A DNA stretch of 64,000 nucleotides, taken from assembly GCF_020551945.1 (NCBI RefSeq), contig NZ_JAJBZH010000002.1, forward strand, positions 558,001 through 622,000. Direction: 5' to 3'. The first letter of the stretch is position 1. Every line of letters begins with the position of its first letter. The DNA is from Cellulosimicrobium marinum (lineage in GTDB: Bacteria; Actinomycetota; Actinomycetes; Actinomycetales; Cellulomonadaceae). This document shows positions 1 through 7,853 of the stretch, one piece after another. Under the pieces are notes generated by a model. The model saw only the letters and a program-made list of their open reading frames with translations, did not search any database and was not told where the DNA came from. A program made the translations under genes and the position numbers.

Positions 1-2
1 TT

Positions 3-593
3 GTGCACGAACGACTGAGCCCACCAGGCACCGTGAGTCCGTTCACCACACGGGACGTTCGTGGCGTCTTCGCCACGCGATCAGAGGCCCAGGCAGCCAT
101 GCCAGTGCTCAAGACGCTTGCCAACGCGGAGCGAGTCGACGCAATGGGCCTCAGCCTCAACGCTCTGTGTCAAGGCGTGTCGGACGTGACCCTCGCCGAG
201 TTCGTCGAGAACGGGCTCACGCTTCGATGCCTGTTCTTGGACCCAGGCGGCGATGCAACGGCCGCGCGGGAGCTCGAGGAAGAACTACCCGTCGGACACA
301 TCGCGGAGCTCACACGGACAAACATGCTCGCCGTCGCTCGTCTCCGGACGCGGCTCTCGCCCGAGGCGAGTCAGCGGGTGCACGTGCGGACCTACGACGA
401 GCCAGTCCGCTTCAACATCACCACGGTCGACTCGACCCGCACCCTCGTGCAGCTCTATCTGCCGAACCTCCGTGGCCTGGACGCGCCTACGCTCCTGATC
501 GAGCCCGACGACGCGGAGCCGCACGGGCTGTTTCCGGTGTTCGAACGAATCTTCGCTGAGACTTGGGAGCGCGGCCGTGTCGTCGGAGACTGA
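3..593 (+). CDS. Regulator C-terminal part, DUF5919-like (5' end cut by window)
   Basis: 196 residues are readable and the frame is open to the window edge, so the GTG at position 3 is not a trusted start and the N-terminus is probably missing. The readable part resembles the DUF5919 region that follows a helix-turn-helix domain in many actinobacterial regulators. In that family a 'GLSLNALCQ' start leads into a predicted nucleotide/phospholipid-like fold and a C-terminal 'VFERI..ETWERGR' helix. The HTH itself is not visible. The stop overlaps the next start by 17 nt, so the two genes are probably cotranscribed. The ligand is unknown. Confidence 0.55.
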   Translation: MHERLSPPGTVSPFTTRDVRGVFATRSEAQAAMPVLKTLANAERVDAMGLSLNALCQGVSDVTLAEFVENGLTLRCLFLDPGGDATAARELEEELPVGHIAELTRTNMLAVARLRTRLSPEASQRVHVRTYDEPVRFNITTVDSTRTLVQLYLPNLRGLDAPTLLIEPDDAEPHGLFPVFERIFAETWERGRVVGD

Positions 594-1365
594 GCTAGCT
601 GCAGAGAGCGCGGTCGACCTCGCACTCTCGATCCTCCACGCTGGTGCAAAGGGCGATCGCGTGTACAAGACGGATCGAGACTTTGCGACGGCCACAGACT
701 TCGCGATCGAAGACGCCGTCCGAGCGCACCTTGCGCGGGAGACGCCAGGGTTGGGCTTCCTCGGCGAGGAGCGTGGCCATACCGGCAACCGCGACCGGTA
801 CTGGTGCCTCGATCCCATCGACGGGACCACGAACTTCGCGCGTGGGTTGCCCAACTATGGGGTCTCGCTCGCCCTCGTGGTGGATGGTGTACCCACATTC
901 GGCACGATTGCGCTGCCTGCTTACGCCGAACGATACGTCACACGCGACGGTGTGGCGTGGGTCAATGGTGAGCGCACAACGGTGTCGACGACATCAGGAC
1001 TACCCGAGGCCGTCGTCTCGGTGGGCGACTTTGCGACCGGATCAGACAGTGCCGAGAAGAACCAGCGGCGGCTCGGCATGGTCGAGCGGCTGGCCCAGGC
1101 TGTCGGCCGCGTCCGCATGCTCGGTTCAGCCGCGACCGACCTCGCCTGGCTGGCAGGTGGACGCCTCGACGCCGTCGTCATTGACGCAAACCGCACCTGG
1201 GACGTAGCCGCGGGGGTCGCCGTTGCGAGCGCGGCGGGCGCCGTCGTAACCCACCTCGACGGAACGCGCTATAGCCTTGCCGGGCGTGACGTCCTCGCTG
1301 CGACCCCCCTCATCCACGCGGAACTTGTGTCGTCGCTGGGTTACGGCCGCTCACTAGCCGAGTAG
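577..1365 (+). CDS. Inositol monophosphatase family phosphatase
   Basis: 262 residues, normal length for the Mg2+-dependent FIG/IMPase superfamily. The metal-binding set is complete: GEE near residue 63, the DPIDGTTNF motif near residue 84, and the C-terminal WDVAAG motif near residue 207. The family hydrolyses small phosphomonoesters such as inositol-1-phosphate, histidinol phosphate, or a 3'-phosphonucleotide. The sequence alone does not choose among these. The GTG start at 577 lies inside the upstream regulator gene, which suggests coupled translation and control by, or a shared ligand with, that regulator. Confidence 0.85.
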   Translation: MSSETELAAESAVDLALSILHAGAKGDRVYKTDRDFATATDFAIEDAVRAHLARETPGLGFLGEERGHTGNRDRYWCLDPIDGTTNFARGLPNYGVSLALVVDGVPTFGTIALPAYAERYVTRDGVAWVNGERTTVSTTSGLPEAVVSVGDFATGSDSAEKNQRRLGMVERLAQAVGRVRMLGSAATDLAWLAGGRLDAVVIDANRTWDVAAGVAVASAAGAVVTHLDGTRYSLAGRDVLAATPLIHAELVSSLGYGRSLAE

Positions 1366-1431
1366 AAATTGACTTACGACCACCCAAGCGAACGAGAGCA
1401 CAGACCCTTTTCCTAGTTATAGAGGAACTCA

Positions 1432-2730
1432 ATGAACGAAACCACTCAGAATATTCGACCAATCCACTATATGGGCAACAAGTCGCGCTACCTCAACGCC
1501 ATTGAGAATGCCGTAGATGGTGTTGCGCGACCAGGCGCCGCGTGCGATCTATTTGCTGGCACGGGCGTCGTGTCACGACGATTAGCTAGTCACCGACCAG
1601 TCGTTTCGTCGGACGTTCAGAAGTACTCACAGATACTGGTGAATGCCCTCACGAACCCGCAGCGATACTCTCCAGCAGAAGTCGAAGACCTGGAGATCCG
1701 GGCGAACGCGTGGCTGCTGGAGCGGGAGCCCGCTCTCAGGGCACTAGTATCGTTTGAGGAATCCGCCCTCGCGGTCGCCAGCCGCGATCCAGCCGCACTC
1801 GCCGAGGTAATCGAATCCGGCTCTCTCGCGGCCGGCAAGGCCTCCTCCGACCGTTTCAACGCGGCCAAGAGTGATGCGTTGCAAGTCGCGGGTCCAGAAA
1901 CCTCAACGTTAACCTGGTACTACGGAGGGGTGTATTTCTCATACCGCCAAGCGCTGGAACTCGACGCCCTACTCTTTGCAATCCGCAGCTCTAGCAGGTC
2001 TGGCGGTAATGCGACCGCGATCGCTTCGCTGATGGGAACGGCGAGCGATATAGTGTCCACAGTCGGAAACCACTTCGCACAACCGGTCCAACCCCGGAAC
2101 GGTGACGGCACGCTAAAGCGCTCGTGGGTTGCATCCGTCGTTCGGAGCAGGCACGAATCTGTTTCGGACACATTCAGAGGCTGGTTGGGGCGCTACGCGA
2201 CGCTAAGACCTTCAGCACATCCCTGCACTGCGCTCCAGAACGACTATCGCGAAGTTCTCGACGCCCCGCCCCAGGAGATCGGTGTAATCTATGCCGATCC
2301 ACCATATACGCGGGACCATTACAGTCGCTTCTACCACGTTCTTGAGACGATTGCAATGGGAGATGATCCCGGATTGGCTCTCGTTCCGGGCTCGAACAAC
2401 CCAAGTCGAGGTCTCTATCGACGAAGCCGTCACCAGTCGCCGTTTAGCATAAGAACGAGCGTTCGCCATGCATTCGAAGAACTATTTGCAAACGCAAAGC
2501 GGCTCGATGTGCCCATCGTGCTCTCGTACTCTCCCATGAGCGAGGGGACGAAGGCACGCCCAGAGACTCGCCTCGTATCCATCGACGAAATAGCGAGCAT
2601 TGCCGGAGGGTACTTCTCGAAAATATCGATTGTCGACGTCGAATCTTCGTATCACAGTCGATTCAATCGCTTGGAAGTAAATGCAAAAAGCAGCGGAGTC
2701 GCCGAGGTTCTCTTCGTTGCGGAGAACTAG
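1432..2730 (+). CDS. D12-class adenine-specific DNA methyltransferase of a restriction-modification system
   Basis: 432 residues with the D12-class order. The SAM-binding start motif YMGNKSR is at residues 13-19, motif I DLFAGTG is at 39-45 and the catalytic DPPY is at 289-292. The region between motif I and DPPY, about 240 residues, is the likely target-recognition part. The family methylates N6 of adenine and protects host DNA from the partner nuclease. An AGAGGAAC ribosome site precedes the ATG. The gene ends tail to tail with the nuclease gene, with a four-base overlap of stop codons. It is visibly A+T-richer than the core genes further right, consistent with horizontal transfer. The recognition site cannot be read from sequence. 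Confidence 0.88.
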   Translation: MNETTQNIRPIHYMGNKSRYLNAIENAVDGVARPGAACDLFAGTGVVSRRLASHRPVVSSDVQKYSQILVNALTNPQRYSPAEVEDLEIRANAWLLEREPALRALVSFEESALAVASRDPAALAEVIESGSLAAGKASSDRFNAAKSDALQVAGPETSTLTWYYGGVYFSYRQALELDALLFAIRSSSRSGGNATAIASLMGTASDIVSTVGNHFAQPVQPRNGDGTLKRSWVASVVRSRHESVSDTFRGWLGRYATLRPSAHPCTALQNDYREVLDAPPQEIGVIYADPPYTRDHYSRFYHVLETIAMGDDPGLALVPGSNNPSRGLYRRSRHQSPFSIRTSVRHAFEELFANAKRLDVPIVLSYSPMSEGTKARPETRLVSIDEIASIAGGYFSKISIVDVESSYHSRFNRLEVNAKSSGVAEVLFVAEN

Positions 2731-3788
2731 AGAGAGGGAAGTGTGATGTCCCAAAGCGGTGAGTCCGGCCATGCAGACCTCAACTCATCCGCGGAACAGC
2801 GGACGCGACGCTTTAGCCGCGCACTGCCAGACCATTTTGAGGCAATCAACTGGCCGACTTCGCTATACCCTGCCTCGCCAGGAAGTAGCAGCGAGTACAG
2901 AAACTCCCCCGTAGAGAGGCGTAAGAACACGCCGATCGGTGATCCCCCTTGCGGGTATGGTAGGCCCCGGGCCGCGGCAAGCTCAAAGCGATAATTCTGA
3001 CTGGCAACCTCGACGCTTGGGCGGCTTTCGACCTCTCCGACGTTTCCGTCGGCGTCTACGTTGTGCAGCGATATGCGTCGCTGGGAGCCGACTTTGGCAC
3101 CGAAGAATCCCTCGTAGTTCGCGAGGTCGAAGTTGGCTTGCGCCCATCGGTCTCCGGCCTTCGGGATCTCGGCGAGGAGAATCTGCTCGACCGACGATGT
3201 GACAGAGGGCTGACGGACGGGAGACGGGCTGGGTGGCCGGAGGAGGCGCTCGTTTCCCTGATTTCGTCTCGCCCGGTCAATGACTCGCGGGTCGGAGATC
3301 GGGAGAAGGTGGTCTGTGACGGCCGTTAGGAACGACTCAATGGCGGTAAGGGCGGCCTTGCGCTCGTCGTTCTCGAGACGAAGAACCGCAAATGCTTCCC
3401 AATTCGACCTCAGGCCGCCCATTGTGAGGTTCCCGGAACCTACAAGTAGGCTTAGGTGTGTTTCATGTTCAAACCAGGCCATTTTGGGATGGAATAGCGA
3501 CGAGGTCGGACTCATGAATGCCCGGACGTCGAGTCTGGGTCGCTTTGCGGAGAGGCTGCTTAGGCGTTCGATCGCCGGGGGGTCTGTGATGGAATCTGTT
3601 CCGACGAAGAGTCGGTAGTTCCCTTCAAGAAGAAACTCGTCGAATACTGCGTCCTCTAGGAGGCTCTTTACTCCATTAGAGTTTGCCCACGCAAAGATGC
3701 CGCCACCACGCACGGCGCCGATCGATTCGATAAGCAAGTGCTCGAGCAGGTAGCCGCTATCCGAGCCCGCCATTTGGAAGTTGAGCAC
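2727..3788 (-). CDS. PLD-fold restriction endonuclease, BfiI-like
   Basis: 353 residues. The N-terminal half has a phospholipase-D-type active site: H100-P-K102, then GSGN with N120, then E131. From memory, the type IIS enzyme BfiI (358 residues) uses H105, K107, N125 and E136, so the spacing of all four residues is identical (2, 18, 11). BfiI cuts DNA without metal as a dimer through this site and reads its target with a separate C-terminal B3-like domain. The remaining ~190 residues here are the expected place for such a domain, but I cannot verify the fold. The GTG start has a GAGGTG ribosome site. Two flanking methyltransferases fit an asymmetric target. A stand-alone PLD-type nuclease of a defence locus is the alternative. 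Confidence 0.78.
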   Translation of the reverse strand: MLNFQMAGSDSGYLLEHLLIESIGAVRGGGIFAWANSNGVKSLLEDAVFDEFLLEGNYRLFVGTDSITDPPAIERLSSLSAKRPRLDVRAFMSPTSSLFHPKMAWFEHETHLSLLVGSGNLTMGGLRSNWEAFAVLRLENDERKAALTAIESFLTAVTDHLLPISDPRVIDRARRNQGNERLLRPPSPSPVRQPSVTSSVEQILLAEIPKAGDRWAQANFDLANYEGFFGAKVGSQRRISLHNVDADGNVGEVESRPSVEVASQNYRFELAAARGLPYPQGGSPIGVFLRLSTGEFLYSLLLPGEAGYSEVGQLIASKWSGSARLKRRVRCSADELRSAWPDSPLWDITLPSL

Positions 3789-3850
3789 GCTTCACCTCGT
3801 TCGTCACCGGTGTCTGGCGCTCGGCAGCATAGCGGCACGGCGGGCGTCGG

Positions 3851-5056
3851 TCACACTTGGGCACGGGCGATGCCCCCGGCCGGCTGCATTTGCCATGCAC
3901 GTCGCAGCCTGGGAAGAGCAAACTCCTCGATCGTGCGTGCGTTCTGCTCGATGCCGATCCAGCGTCTCCCGCCAAGGTGAGCAGCTACGGCGGTCGTCCC
4001 GGAGCCTAGGTAGTAGTCGAGGACCAGGTCTCCTGGGTCGGTTGCAATATTGACGATGCGCTCAAGTAGGCCGACAGGCTTTGGTGTGTCGAAGGGCTCG
4101 CGTCCGGGGAACTCGGCTAGGAGTGCTTTCTTTGCGCTTCCGGTGTCGCCGACCTCAGCGGCAGTCCAGATCGTAAATGGGGCGAGCCCGCTGACCTCGG
4201 ACTCGTAGCGCTTGAGTCGAGGCTTCCCGGCACCGTTTCGCGGCCAGTAGACGCGGCCGTCAGCATCCAGTTCTTCGAGACGTTGCTTGGTGTAGGTCCA
4301 ACAGCGTCCCGGCGGAGGGTCATGGCGTGCACCGGAGGGAGTGACCACCGTGTAGAACTGGCTCGCGGTGGCGTGGCCGGATTGAACGTTCATGGGGACC
4401 GATCGCCAGGGCCCACGGGGGTCGTCGTCCGGATTGCTAAAGGCGCCTTCGTCAGGCAAGCCGTTCCTAATGGCTTTCCACCTCTTGGCCCCAGCGGGCG
4501 CGTAGACGTGGATGTAGTCATGCATAGAACTGAAGGCTTTACGACTTTCGCGTGTCGTGCGCTTTTGCCAAATAATCGTCGCGACGAAGGCCTCTTCGCC
4601 GAAGACCTCGTCTAGTACGCACCGCGCCCGATGTTGCTCCGAGTCATCCAGATGCAGCCAGAGGCTACCGTCGGGCGATAGGAGTTGACGAGCAGCGATC
4701 AGGTGTCGACGAAGATTGGAAAGCCACTCTGGCCTGCTAGCGCGATCATCGTAGTGAGTGAATTTTTCTCCGGTGTTGTATGGAGGATCAATATAGCAAA
4801 GCTTGACTTTGCCTTTAACTGCGCGTTCCCCTGTCAGTGCCAGCAACTGGGCCATTGCCTCGCCTGCCTCGCCTCGGATCAACAAGCCATCCGCGCGATC
4901 TCCGCATTCGAGGACACCGCGTAGATCCCAATTCGCGCGCGCTGGTGTGGCAGTGCCTAGCGACGCTGACCCTGACGCATCTTTCCCAGGCCAGTTCAAG
5001 ACAGCCGAAGTCGCTGGTGCCGAGGTCGCTTCAGTGGCCAGTGGGCTACGTCGCAA
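3851..5056 (-). CDS. Site-specific DNA methyltransferase, beta-class (DPPYNTG)
   Basis: 401 residues. The catalytic motif IDPPYNTG is at residues 89-96, near the N-terminus, and the SAM motif LGSGTTAVAAH is near residue 350. This is the beta-type order shared with type III Mod subunits and many type II N6-adenine enzymes. The middle holds the target-recognition region. It lies 62 nt upstream of the nuclease on the same strand, so methyltransferase is made before nuclease. With the D12 enzyme it gives two methyltransferases for one nuclease, as expected when the two strands of an asymmetric site differ. The first ~40 residues are low in conservation signals and the start could lie further inside. 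Confidence 0.85.
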   Translation of the reverse strand: MRRSPLATEATSAPATSAVLNWPGKDASGSASLGTATPARANWDLRGVLECGDRADGLLIRGEAGEAMAQLLALTGERAVKGKVKLCYIDPPYNTGEKFTHYDDRASRPEWLSNLRRHLIAARQLLSPDGSLWLHLDDSEQHRARCVLDEVFGEEAFVATIIWQKRTTRESRKAFSSMHDYIHVYAPAGAKRWKAIRNGLPDEGAFSNPDDDPRGPWRSVPMNVQSGHATASQFYTVVTPSGARHDPPPGRCWTYTKQRLEELDADGRVYWPRNGAGKPRLKRYESEVSGLAPFTIWTAAEVGDTGSAKKALLAEFPGREPFDTPKPVGLLERIVNIATDPGDLVLDYYLGSGTTAVAAHLGGRRWIGIEQNARTIEEFALPRLRRAWQMQPAGGIARAQV

Positions 5057-5430
5057 GGCGGGACTCCATTTCGGTGTGCGGCGTTGGGTGTACGTGTTCT
5101 ACACGCCACCACCGACACGAGCACTGTGCGGGGAGGTGTGAACTGTGCGAGCTGCGCAACTGCATCCCGGGGTTCGGTTCGATGCACAGCCTAGCTCCCA
5201 ATGGCTCCTGACCGGTTGCTGTACCCAACGTGTCCACACCATGGCGTTTGACTGATGACGCGTGTTGCTGGTTCGGCCCGCGGTCACCGACTGCTGTGTT
5301 CGTCTGCCGACGCCGTTCACCTGTGAGTACTTTCCCTACTGATTCAAGGAGTGCGCGCCCCGAGCTGGGCGCCCGCTTGGTGCCGACCACGGACGCGAGG
5401 ACGACGCGCGGCGGCTTGCCGCGCGTCGTC
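5057..5430. other. Non-coding stretch upstream of the methyltransferase gene
   Basis: No ORF here has convincing codon structure or a recognisable product. It should hold the promoter of the methyltransferase-nuclease pair (minus strand). I see no tRNA-like T-loop or integrase gene. It ends in a 13-bp perfect hairpin at 5400-5430 that abuts the first 19-bp repeat. Confidence 0.5.
5400..5430. terminator. GC-rich hairpin abutting the first 19-bp repeat
   Basis: Arms 5400-5412 (GACGACGCGCGGC) and 5418-5430 (GCCGCGCGTCGTC) are perfect complements with a 5-nt loop. No U-tract follows. It could be a terminator or a structural part of the repeat region, because repeat 1 starts at the next base. Confidence 0.5.
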
Positions 5431-5962
5431 CATGGGTAATTGGTGGCGCCCTACCTCATCGCGCCGAAGGCGACGACGCTGCGGCGTCCGGTTGCACGGT
5501 CGCTCGGTGGGACCCCGCGCTCCGCTCGCTGCGCTCGCTACGCGCACCCCACCGCTCGACCGCGCTGCCCAGCCGTCGCAGCGTCGTCGCATGGGATCGG
5601 TGCCGGGGTTGCGCTCCGTAATCTGCGGACGGTCACGGCGGGCGGCGCCCGTAGCCCCTTGTGTACCGCTGCCGCCTACCAACCGTCCGCGCGTCGGCGC
5701 CTCTCGCTCCGGAGGCCATGGGTATTTGGTGGCGCTCTCGTGTGTCCGGGAGCGCCCGGGGGAGCGTCTCCGCAGGTCAGACCCATGGGTATTTGGTGGC
5801 GCCGGCCCGGCTGCGTAGGGCGTCGCCGCGAGAGTCTGGCCACCTGCCGCAGCGGACGCGCACCGCTCATCCGGCCCATGTGCATCTGGTGGCGCGTGGT
5901 GAGAGCTACATCGTCCGATTTCGTGCGTAAGCGCAGGTCAGCCCATGGGTATTTGGTGGCGC
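5431..5962 (+). repeat. Five direct copies of a 19-bp repeat, CATGGGTATTTGGTGGCGC
   Basis: Copies start at 5431 (one change, TAATTGG), 5717, 5784, 5877 (degenerate, CATGTGCATCTGGTGGCGC) and 5944. The copies at 5717, 5784 and 5944 are identical. Start-to-start distances are 286, 67, 93 and 67 bp. The copies at 5784 and 5944 are both preceded by GCAGGTCAG. In frame they would read ATG-GGT-ATT-TGG-TGG-CGC, but the copies fall in all three frames, so they are not one coding repeat. Irregular spacing and short units exclude a CRISPR array. Possible roles are recombinase arm sites, protein-binding iterons or remnants of a mobile element. Confidence 0.85.
5470..5590. repeat. Spaced 14-bp inverted repeat within the non-coding region
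   Basis: GCGACGACGCTGCG at 5470-5483 is matched by its exact complement CGCAGCGTCGTCGC at 5577-5590. The 93 nt between them contain purine/pyrimidine-biased runs (CGCTCCGCTCGCTGCGCTCG). This lies between the first and second 19-bp repeats and may form a large cruciform or RNA stem. Confidence 0.55.
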
Positions 5963-6204
5963 CCCTGGGCTTCTCCCCGAAGGCGACGTCGGCTGTATCG
6001 CCGAGGAGGGCTGACTCTGCATCCCTCCGCCTGTAGACGGATGACCCACCTCTTTCCCTCCGTTTTGGCGACAGTTCACGTGTTCCAAGACGCAGGCCGG
6101 TCCAAGCGGCTCCTGAGTATCACCGCAGGTCAAGATTGGTTTCCTCCAGTTGTGACCTACGACGTCGAAGGCGACCATCCAAGCCCACCGCTACCGCCCA
6201 CGAA
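5963..6204. other. Non-coding tail of the island
   Basis: No gene is supported between the last 19-bp repeat and the terminator hairpin. A third GCAGGTCA motif occurs near 6125 without a following repeat copy. Confidence 0.4.
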
Positions 6205-6235
6205 GAAGGGCCCGTCGTTTCTCGACGGGCCCTTC
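6205..6235. terminator. 13-bp hairpin terminator downstream of the PAP2 genes
   Basis: Arms GAAGGGCCCGTCG (6205-6217) and CGACGGGCCCTTC (6223-6235) are perfect complements with loop TTTCT. It lies about 20 nt past the stop of the minus-strand PAP2 pair, and marks the border between the repeat-rich island and the core genes. Confidence 0.75.
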
Positions 6236-6254
6236 TCGCGTCACGGCGGGGAGG

Positions 6255-6983
6255 CTATGCCCGGGACTCGACCGGCGCGGACGTGTCCCGAGCGGTGGCG
6301 CGCACGTCGCGGCGCAGGTAGCCCCACGCGAGGACGGCGCAGGCGAGGCCGTTCAGGAGTCCGACGACGACGTCCGAGAGGCTGTGCATGCCGCGGTACA
6401 GGCGGGAGAAGCCGACGGCGAAGGGCACGAGCACCGCGAGGACGGTGAGCGCGACGCGCAGCACGGGGTTCCGGACGCGCTGCGCGAGTAGCGCGAGCGT
6501 GAGGTAGAACGCCGCAGACGCGCCGGTGTGCCCGCTGGGGAAGCCGGAGGTCGGGGGTGCTTCGTCGAGCTGTTCGACGTCGGGTCGCGAGCGTCCGACG
6601 ACGAGGGACGACGTGAGGAAGATGAGGGTCTGGACGGCCGCGGCGAGGCCGGGCACGATCGCGAACCACCACTGCCGGGTGCGCCACCACACGAGGGCGA
6701 TCGTGAGCACGCACCCGCCGATGATGAACTCGGTCGTCCCGATCCACCCGATCAGGTCGGTCACCGTGTTGAGGAAGGGCGTGCGGGCGTCGGCGAGCGC
6801 GCGGTTGACGCCGTCCTCCTGGGGCAGGTCGCCCAGCGGGCCGGTGATGAGGAACCCGATCCCGACGACCACGGCCCACAGGACCGCGGCGGGCAGGAGC
6901 GCGCGCAGCGCGATGTCGCGCGCGACATCGCGCCCGGACGGTCGCGAGGTGTCGAGCTCGTAGCGGTGGACGAACGTGTTCAC
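6255..6983 (-). CDS. PAP2-superfamily membrane phosphatase (second of pair)
   Basis: 242 residues with about five or six membrane segments. The three PAP2 signature blocks are present: GRSRPD (its leading lysine is not in the usual place), PSGHTG and SRLYRGMHSLSD. The family removes phosphate from lipid phosphates or undecaprenyl pyrophosphate on the outer face of the membrane. The GTG start overlaps the stop of the upstream PAP2 gene as GTGA, so the two are translationally coupled. The reading frame continues upstream without a stop, but membrane-type sequence begins only at this GTG. Confidence 0.83.
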   Translation of the reverse strand: MNTFVHRYELDTSRPSGRDVARDIALRALLPAAVLWAVVVGIGFLITGPLGDLPQEDGVNRALADARTPFLNTVTDLIGWIGTTEFIIGGCVLTIALVWWRTRQWWFAIVPGLAAAVQTLIFLTSSLVVGRSRPDVEQLDEAPPTSGFPSGHTGASAAFYLTLALLAQRVRNPVLRVALTVLAVLVPFAVGFSRLYRGMHSLSDVVVGLLNGLACAVLAWGYLRRDVRATARDTSAPVESRA

Positions 6984-7627
6984 AGGTCCTCCGGGGTCGG
7001 TGCGGTGGGGGAGCAGCGGTGGTTCAAGCCCGGCAGTGCTCGGGTGCCCAGGGCGTGCACGACGGCGCCCAGGGCGGCCCCGACGGCGACGTCGCTGGGG
7101 CGGTGCGCACCGACGGCGACGCGGTCGAGCGCCGTGAGCACGACGACGGCCGCGAGCGCCCCGGCGAGCACGCGCCGTCGGGCACGGGGCAGGCCTGGGT
7201 GGCGGGCGACGTCGTGCACGGCGAGCGCCGCGGTGGCGAGGTTCGCGACGTGGCCCGACGGCGTGCTGGTGCCCGGGACGGGGACGAGCGGTAGGTGCGG
7301 GGCGACCGTCGGGCGGGGGCGCCGCACGACCGCCTTGGCGGTGGCCTGGGCGGCCCAGCCGGCGAGCACGCTCCCGCCCGCGCGGACGACCTGCGCCGAG
7401 GCAGGGGCGGACCGCCGTGCCGCCGCGACGAGGACGAACGCCGCGAGGAGGAGCACGTCGACGCTCCGGGCGGCGAACACGCGGTCCCAGGCGATCGCCG
7501 CGCCGCGGACGTGTGGGTGTCGCCGCACCCACGCCACGGCGACGCCGGGTGCGCGCTCGTCCCACGCCGCGGCGTGGGCGACGAGACGGCGGACGTGAGG
7601 CACGCGTGGAACATACGGGCTGGTCAC
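6980..7627 (-). CDS. PAP2-superfamily phosphatase (first of pair)
   Basis: 215 residues. PAP2 blocks are KAVVRRPRP, PSGH and DRVAVGAHRPSD, so the catalytic histidines and the lysine-arginine-proline block are intact. Hydrophobic segments flank the motifs. It starts a two-gene operon with the second PAP2 gene. Two different PAP2 proteins in one operon suggests related but distinct lipid phosphate substrates. The substrate is unknown. Confidence 0.82.
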   Translation of the reverse strand: MTSPYVPRVPHVRRLVAHAAAWDERAPGVAVAWVRRHPHVRGAAIAWDRVFAARSVDVLLLAAFVLVAAARRSAPASAQVVRAGGSVLAGWAAQATAKAVVRRPRPTVAPHLPLVPVPGTSTPSGHVANLATAALAVHDVARHPGLPRARRRVLAGALAAVVVLTALDRVAVGAHRPSDVAVGAALGAVVHALGTRALPGLNHRCSPTAPTPEDL

Positions 7628-7853
7628 GTCCCTCGCACGTCACGCCGCCGCGGCCCGGCCGTGATCGGATCGTTTCGTTCGGACCCTGGCCCAACCGCCT
7701 GCGGCACGCTAGTGTGCAGGAGACCGAACAAACCCGGCTCCCCAGTCCGGGCTGAAGCGCAACGAGGCCTTCAGAAGAGCGAAGAGGCCTTCATCAGCAG
7801 TACCGATCAGCACCAGAGCAGTTCCCGCATCCCCGAGTCAGAGGCGTGATCCT
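7628..7853. promoter_or_regulatory. Divergent intergenic region of PAP2 and chitinase genes, with paired repeats
   Basis: This 226-bp region must hold promoters for both directions. GAGGCCTTCA occurs at 7764-7773 and again at 7784-7793. That is exactly 20 bp apart, two helical turns, with a palindromic AGGCCT core in each copy. The position about 60-90 bp before the chitinase start fits a regulator site. It does not match the 12-bp chitinase repeats known from Streptomyces. Confidence 0.4.

Noticed and set aside
1432-5056. A type III or type I restriction system
   Set aside because: There is no Res helicase or specificity subunit. A small PLD-fold nuclease fits a type IIS system better.
5431-5962. 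CRISPR array
   Set aside because: Repeats are 19 bp with unequal spacing (286, 67, 93, 67 bp) and there are no cas genes. It does not fit any CRISPR type.
5440-6036. ORFs starting with the MGIWWR or MGNWW repeat
   Set aside because: The repeats occur in different frames and the ORFs have random composition. No ribosome sites match.
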